This document shows positions 60,569 to 64,000 of a stretch of 64,000 nucleotides of DNA, in pieces. Origin of the DNA: JALZCH01 sp036387135 (lineage in GTDB: Bacteria > Acidobacteriota > Blastocatellia > Pyrinomonadales > Pyrinomonadaceae); assembly GCA_036387135.1 (NCBI GenBank), contig DASVUH010000078.1, positions 1 through 64,000 on the forward strand. Direction: 5' to 3'. A program made the position numbers and the translations under genes. The notes below the pieces were generated by a model. That model had not been told where the DNA came from and did no database searches. It saw nothing but the letters and a program-made list of their open reading frames with translations. How positions within the stretch are numbered: the stretch's first letter is position 1; every line of letters begins with the position of its first letter.

Positions 60569-61204
60569 ATGAACAATCAGGAAACGAAAGTAACGGCAAG
60601 CGTTTTGAACGGAAATAACGGCGCTTCCCATTCTGAAAATTTTCAACACAACCAACCGAAGCTCGGACAACGGGCGCGCGAATTACAGCATTTCGGCGAA
60701 GTGACGAAACGCCTGCGAATCGGTTTATCGGATGATGTCAGATCGCAAAGCGTCGCCGAACTAAATCAAATTCTAGCCGACTCGATGATGCTGAGGGATC
60801 TTTATAAAAAACATCACTGGCAAGTTTCGGGAATAACCTTTCGCGAGCTGCATCTGCTTTTCGACAAGCATTATGAAGAACAGGTCGCGCTTGTAGACGC
60901 GCTCGCCGAAAGAATTCAGATTTTAGGCGGCATGGCGGTCGCCGTTCCGCAGGACGTTGCCGAGATGACGCGTATTTTACGCCCGCTTAAAGGGCGCGAA
61001 GAAGTTCCGGTTCAAATATCGCGCCTTCTGGAAGCCCACGAAACAATTCTGATTGAGGCGAGAGATTCGGCGGCGCGGGCGGCTGAGCGCGGCGATGACG
61101 GCACGAACGATCTTCTGGTCAGCAGCGTCATCCGCACTCACGAACAGCAGATTTGGTTTTTATCGGAACATCTGATTGATGAACCGCTAACTGAAGCCGA
61201 ATAA
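60569..61204 (+). CDS. dps: Dps-family DNA-protection/ferritin-like protein (211 aa)
   Basis: Residues about 60-205 are the Dps ferritin fold with ferroxidase region KKHHWQVSGITFRELHLLFDKHYEE (H, D, E at the dimer interface) and AERIQILGGMAV. The 55-residue N-terminal extension (about residues 1-55) is long and polar, typical of DNA-contact tails. Stores iron and shields DNA from oxidants. GAGGTT upstream of ATG 60569. Confidence 0.9.
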   Translation: MNNQETKVTASVLNGNNGASHSENFQHNQPKLGQRARELQHFGEVTKRLRIGLSDDVRSQSVAELNQILADSMMLRDLYKKHHWQVSGITFRELHLLFDKHYEEQVALVDALAERIQILGGMAVAVPQDVAEMTRILRPLKGREEVPVQISRLLEAHETILIEARDSAARAAERGDDGTNDLLVSSVIRTHEQQIWFLSEHLIDEPLTEAE

Positions 61205-61324
61205 TCTCAGTTTCATTAACTGTCACCCGAATTGATGAGTAAAACGCCGTTCCAATTGATGATTTCAAATGACGGAAAGGACGTTTAATTTATTCAAAGT
61301 TAATTAAAACCGAGGAGAGAGCGG

Positions 61325-62026
61325 ATGCTACAGATAATCAGAAGAAATGAGAGAGGACACGCCGATCACGGCTGGCTAAATACATATCACACGTTTTCGT
61401 TCGCCGATTATTACAATCCGAAAATGATGGGATTTCGTGCTCTGCGCGTGATTAACGAAGATCGCGTGATCGAGGGACAAGGCTTCGGCACGCACGGGCA
61501 CGCCAATATGGAGATTTTGAGCTACGTCGTCAAAGGCGCAATCGCTCACAAAGATTCGACGGGCGGCGAGGAGGTCTTACGCCCGCACGAATGGCAGCGC
61601 ATGACTGCCGGAACCGGAATCCGGCACAGCGAGTACAATCCTTCTAAAACGGACAAACTTCATTTTTACCAAATATGGATTCTGCCGGAAAAAGATGATT
61701 TGCAGCCGGGATATGAACAAAAGATGTTCGCCCCGGAAGAGAAAAGCGGAAAGTTAAAGCTCGTCGCCTCGCAAGATGCGCGCGACGGGTCTTTAAAAAT
61801 TAATCAGGACGTTTCTCTTTACAATTCGATTCTGAAGGTGGGAGAAAGCGTCTCTTACGAATTGGCAAATAATCGTTATGCCTGGTTGCAGGTTGTTAAA
61901 GGCACTTTGAAAATCAACGGTGAAATGTTGTACGCCGGCGACGGGGCGGCAATCAGCCAGGAGAAATTTCTGAAAATAAAAGGGCTTGAAAGCGAAACGG
62001 AATTCCTGCTTTTCGATCTGGCATAA
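61325..62026 (+). CDS. Pirin-family protein (233 aa)
   Basis: A bicupin: MLQIIRRNERGHADHGWLNTYHTFSF, FGTHGHANMEILSYVVKG (metal histidines), LRPHEWQRMTAGTGIRHSEYN and a second, reduced barrel. Similar to YhhW-type quercetinases, so oxidation of aromatic or flavonoid compounds is possible. It lies 120 bp after dps, likely stress-linked. Confidence 0.88.
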   Translation: MLQIIRRNERGHADHGWLNTYHTFSFADYYNPKMMGFRALRVINEDRVIEGQGFGTHGHANMEILSYVVKGAIAHKDSTGGEEVLRPHEWQRMTAGTGIRHSEYNPSKTDKLHFYQIWILPEKDDLQPGYEQKMFAPEEKSGKLKLVASQDARDGSLKINQDVSLYNSILKVGESVSYELANNRYAWLQVVKGTLKINGEMLYAGDGAAISQEKFLKIKGLESETEFLLFDLA

Positions 62027-62101
62027 AGCGGGCTGAAATCAAAGGGAATGTCAGGCGAACGCCGATGTTCTCTTTCGCTTTTTATTGTGAAGGAAGAAAT
62101 C

Positions 62102-62821
62102 ATGCTGAATATAAATGACTTTGACAAATTAACGGTAAGCGAAGAAGAAATTGACCGGAATCTTGATGAATCTTTCCCGGCGAGCGACCCGCCTTCCTGG
62201 AATTTAGGCACAGATCACGGCGCTAGCGGCACGAAAACGGAAACTGACCAAACCCCGCTTTCAAAGCAGGGGACTTATTTGTTGAGCCGACCGGTAAACG
62301 AAAGCGACCATATCCAGGGAGTAGATACCGCGCCGGTGACGCTTTTGATGTACGGTGCTTATGAATGCCCGTTTTGCGTCGAAGGCAACAAGATCGTCAA
62401 ACAAGTTCAGCAGGAGTTCGGAGAAAATCTGCGCTTCGCCTTTCGGCATTTCCCGCGCAGCAACGTCCACCCGCACGCAACCGCCGCGGCAGAAGTTGCG
62501 GAAGCCGCCGGAGAACAGGACAAATTTTGGGAGATGCACGACAAGCTGTTTGAGAACTATTACCGATTGGACGGTGTGCATTTAGTCCGCTTTGCAAAAT
62601 CAGTAGGTCTCGATATGAAGAGTTTCCACCGGGCAATTACCAAAAGGATTTTCGCCCGGAGAGTCCAGGAGGATTTAATCAGCGGCATGGAGAGCGGCGT
62701 AAAAGGCACTCCGACTTATTTTATCAATGGCGTAAAACACTCAGGTTCGGGCGAATTCGCCGTACTGGTCAAAGCAATCGAAAATGCAGCCGCATTGAAA
62801 GCCGGATTCGTTGACGCTTGA
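62102..62821 (+). CDS. DsbA-like thioredoxin-fold protein with N-terminal extension (239 aa)
   Basis: ATG 62102 with GAAGGAAG upstream. The N-terminus (residues 1-45) holds NLDESFPASDPPSWN, a short conserved segment seen in some stress proteins. Then LLMYGAYECPFCVEGNKI (C89-P-F-C92), AFRHFPRSNVHPHATAAAE, KFWEMHDKLFENYYRL and GVKGTPTYFINGVKH (cis-Pro) give the DsbA/thioredoxin_4 fold. No signal peptide, so it is cytosolic. Probable disulfide reductase or isomerase-like. Confidence 0.88.
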   Translation: MLNINDFDKLTVSEEEIDRNLDESFPASDPPSWNLGTDHGASGTKTETDQTPLSKQGTYLLSRPVNESDHIQGVDTAPVTLLMYGAYECPFCVEGNKIVKQVQQEFGENLRFAFRHFPRSNVHPHATAAAEVAEAAGEQDKFWEMHDKLFENYYRLDGVHLVRFAKSVGLDMKSFHRAITKRIFARRVQEDLISGMESGVKGTPTYFINGVKHSGSGEFAVLVKAIENAAALKAGFVDA

Positions 62822-63366
62822 CGCTTGAGATCATAATTTTCCCGGTTTTCACCGCCGCAGGTCATGTTTGAAAGCGGCGGTCGAAAATTGTGCGGGCGGG
62901 GCATAAAAACGATTTCGAGTCGTCCAGAATGCTGACCGAGTTAATAATTATTTATAACAAGATTTATCAAACTGCCGGTTGACATTTTTAGTAAATAATT
63001 TCTCTGCTGACAGTCATACAAAACGATTCGATTGCTTTTTATCGCCGCCGTCATCTCAATCAAAGCGGCGATTTTATAAAATATAATCCGGGTGAAGCTG
63101 CTCGCCAGGAACTATTTCCCAATCGCCCCGCTCGTGCCGGTAAGCCGGTGAATATTGTTCGGTATGTATTTTCACTTGATTTACTCGCTGTTTAATACAC
63201 GTATTTTCTGTGTTTGCGAACTCAAATTTTTGAAAGAATTTGAATTGAATCGTGTTTCGGCACGATTCAATTCAAACAAGCGTTTCGCTTCTCCATTCCG
63301 ACAATCGGAAACTCGTCAAAATAAGGCAAAACTATTTCTTTGGTTCCTATTGATTACAAACCGATT
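62822..63366. other. Intergenic region with terminator-like hairpin
   Basis: Holds a perfect 16-bp stem (63239-63254/63261-63276, TTTCGG loop) 90 bp past the next minus-strand stop, with a T-rich stretch on that strand. It probably ends the hydrolase transcript. No gene supported. Confidence 0.55.
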
Positions 63367-64000
63367 CTATTTTTTAGACATTCCGCTGGCGGCGAGAATG
63401 ACTTCCGCAACTTCTTTCGGCTTTGAAAGCATCGGAACGTGGCTCGACTGCAAAATGGTGGTAGTGGCGCCGATATTCTTTGCCATCAGCTTTTCGAATT
63501 CGGCATTGATGATCCGGTCATGAGCGGCAACGATATAAAATGAAGGCTTATTGCTCCAGGCGGCTTCGGTAACTTTATCATCGAAGGCTTTAGCGGAAAT
63601 CGGTCCTTGCGTGACCGCTATGGTTTTAACTTTTGCGGCGGGTAAATCCTGCGCGAAAAAAGTACCGACCGCCTCGGGCGATAAAGTCAAAAAACCGCGA
63701 GAATCTACTTTCACGCTTCCAAACCATTCCGGTTTCGGAAAATCCTTTAACATATCATTGACGGATTGATCCTTGGACGGCGCAAACGCGGCGACATAAA
63801 CGAGCGCCGTCACCTTCTCATTATTGCCGGCTTGCGTAATGACGGTGCCGCCCCATGAATGTCCGACCAGGATTACCTGCCCCGGCGCAGCATCAATCGC
63901 CTTTTTTACCGCGTCAACATCATTGGCGAGCGAGGTCAAAGGACTCTGGACGGCAACGACATTTAAGCCCTTTGCCTGAAGCAGGGGGATAACTTTCTCC
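63367..64000 (-). CDS. Alpha/beta hydrolase, N-terminus outside window
   Basis: The frame is open to the right edge (visible start EKVIPLLQAKGLNVVAV). Nucleophile GHSWGG, VKTIAVTQGPISAK, FYIVAAHDRIINAEFE and SHVPMLSKP (His) match hydrolases related to methylesterase/haloalkane-dehalogenase-like enzymes. No true start codon inside the window; the first in-frame TTG is not the start. Substrate unknown. Confidence 0.85.
   Translation of the reverse strand, partial: EKVIPLLQAKGLNVVAVQSPLTSLANDVDAVKKAIDAAPGQVILVGHSWGGTVITQAGNNEKVTALVYVAAFAPSKDQSVNDMLKDFPKPEWFGSVKVDSRGFLTLSPEAVGTFFAQDLPAAKVKTIAVTQGPISAKAFDDKVTEAAWSNKPSFYIVAAHDRIINAEFEKLMAKNIGATTTILQSSHVPMLSKPKEVAEVILAASGMSKK

Noticed and set aside
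1..64000. CRISPR array or insertion sequence
   Set aside because: No regularly spaced repeat-spacer series, no Cas gene and no recognisable transposase gene were seen. The dispersed inverted repeats are too few and irregular to be an array.

Overview
The window looks like an Acidobacteriota chromosome, probably Blastocatellia/Pyrinomonadales-like. This rests on the large Oar-type TonB-dependent receptor with an N-terminal carboxypeptidase-regulatory domain, moderate GC and general gene style; it is an inference, not a database match. The window splits into a mobile part (1 to about 18970) and an accessory chromosomal part (about 18970 to 64000).

Mobile part. Two different integrative elements sit in tandem at the 3' end of a tRNA-Thr (anticodon CGT) gene whose 5' half lies off the left edge. 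The junctions are a 44-bp tRNA 3' segment present twice (10536-10579 and 18924-18967, one mismatch). The second copy continues with CCA and the original tRNA terminator (18989-19031). Element A (1 to about 10579, left end missing) carries a tightly coupled leftward operon of small zinc-finger, winged-helix and hypothetical proteins and a truncated phage-type helicase. It also holds two paralogous foldback elements with compensated stems, an 840-bp gene-free region with an elaborate nested fold, a divergent ribbon-helix-helix control region with clear operators, and a TPR protein with an inactive LexA/S24-like tail co-transcribed with a tyrosine integrase. Element B (10536-18967, 8.4 kb) carries its own integrase, a Cys-rich mini membrane protein, an overlapping methyltransferase/Mrr-like nuclease pair, a filamentous-phage/plasmid II/X-like replication protein with a probable antisense RNA in its leader, several small basic proteins, two excisionase-like helix-turn-helix proteins, a SWIM zinc-finger protein, and GAGTGTTT repeats at both ends. 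I see no conjugation or virion genes in it, so it resembles an integrative rolling-circle plasmid or satellite.

Chromosomal part. From about 19.5 kb the genes are mostly single or in short operons: exported NIPSNAP, DUF2911-TPR and other secreted proteins, hydrolases, the TonB receptor with an orphan Fis-type regulator, exported MsrA, a GlxA-type regulator divergent from a VOC/VOC/reductase/DoxX row, two MocR/PdxR-type regulators (one divergent from a PNPOx-like flavoprotein), DinB and cupin proteins, an orphan histidine kinase, an alginate-export-type porin, a type II NADH dehydrogenase, an FMN reductase, and a RidA/carboxymuconolactone-decarboxylase block that shows a decayed segmental duplication. 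Next come an isochorismatase, a YtcJ-type amidohydrolase, DUF1275 and DoxX proteins, a Mo-cofactor sulfite-oxidase-like protein with a ferredoxin-reductase partner, Dps, pirin and a DsbA-like protein. Many of these belong to redox, electrophile and stress-detoxification families. A foldback (MITE-like) repeat family is scattered between them.
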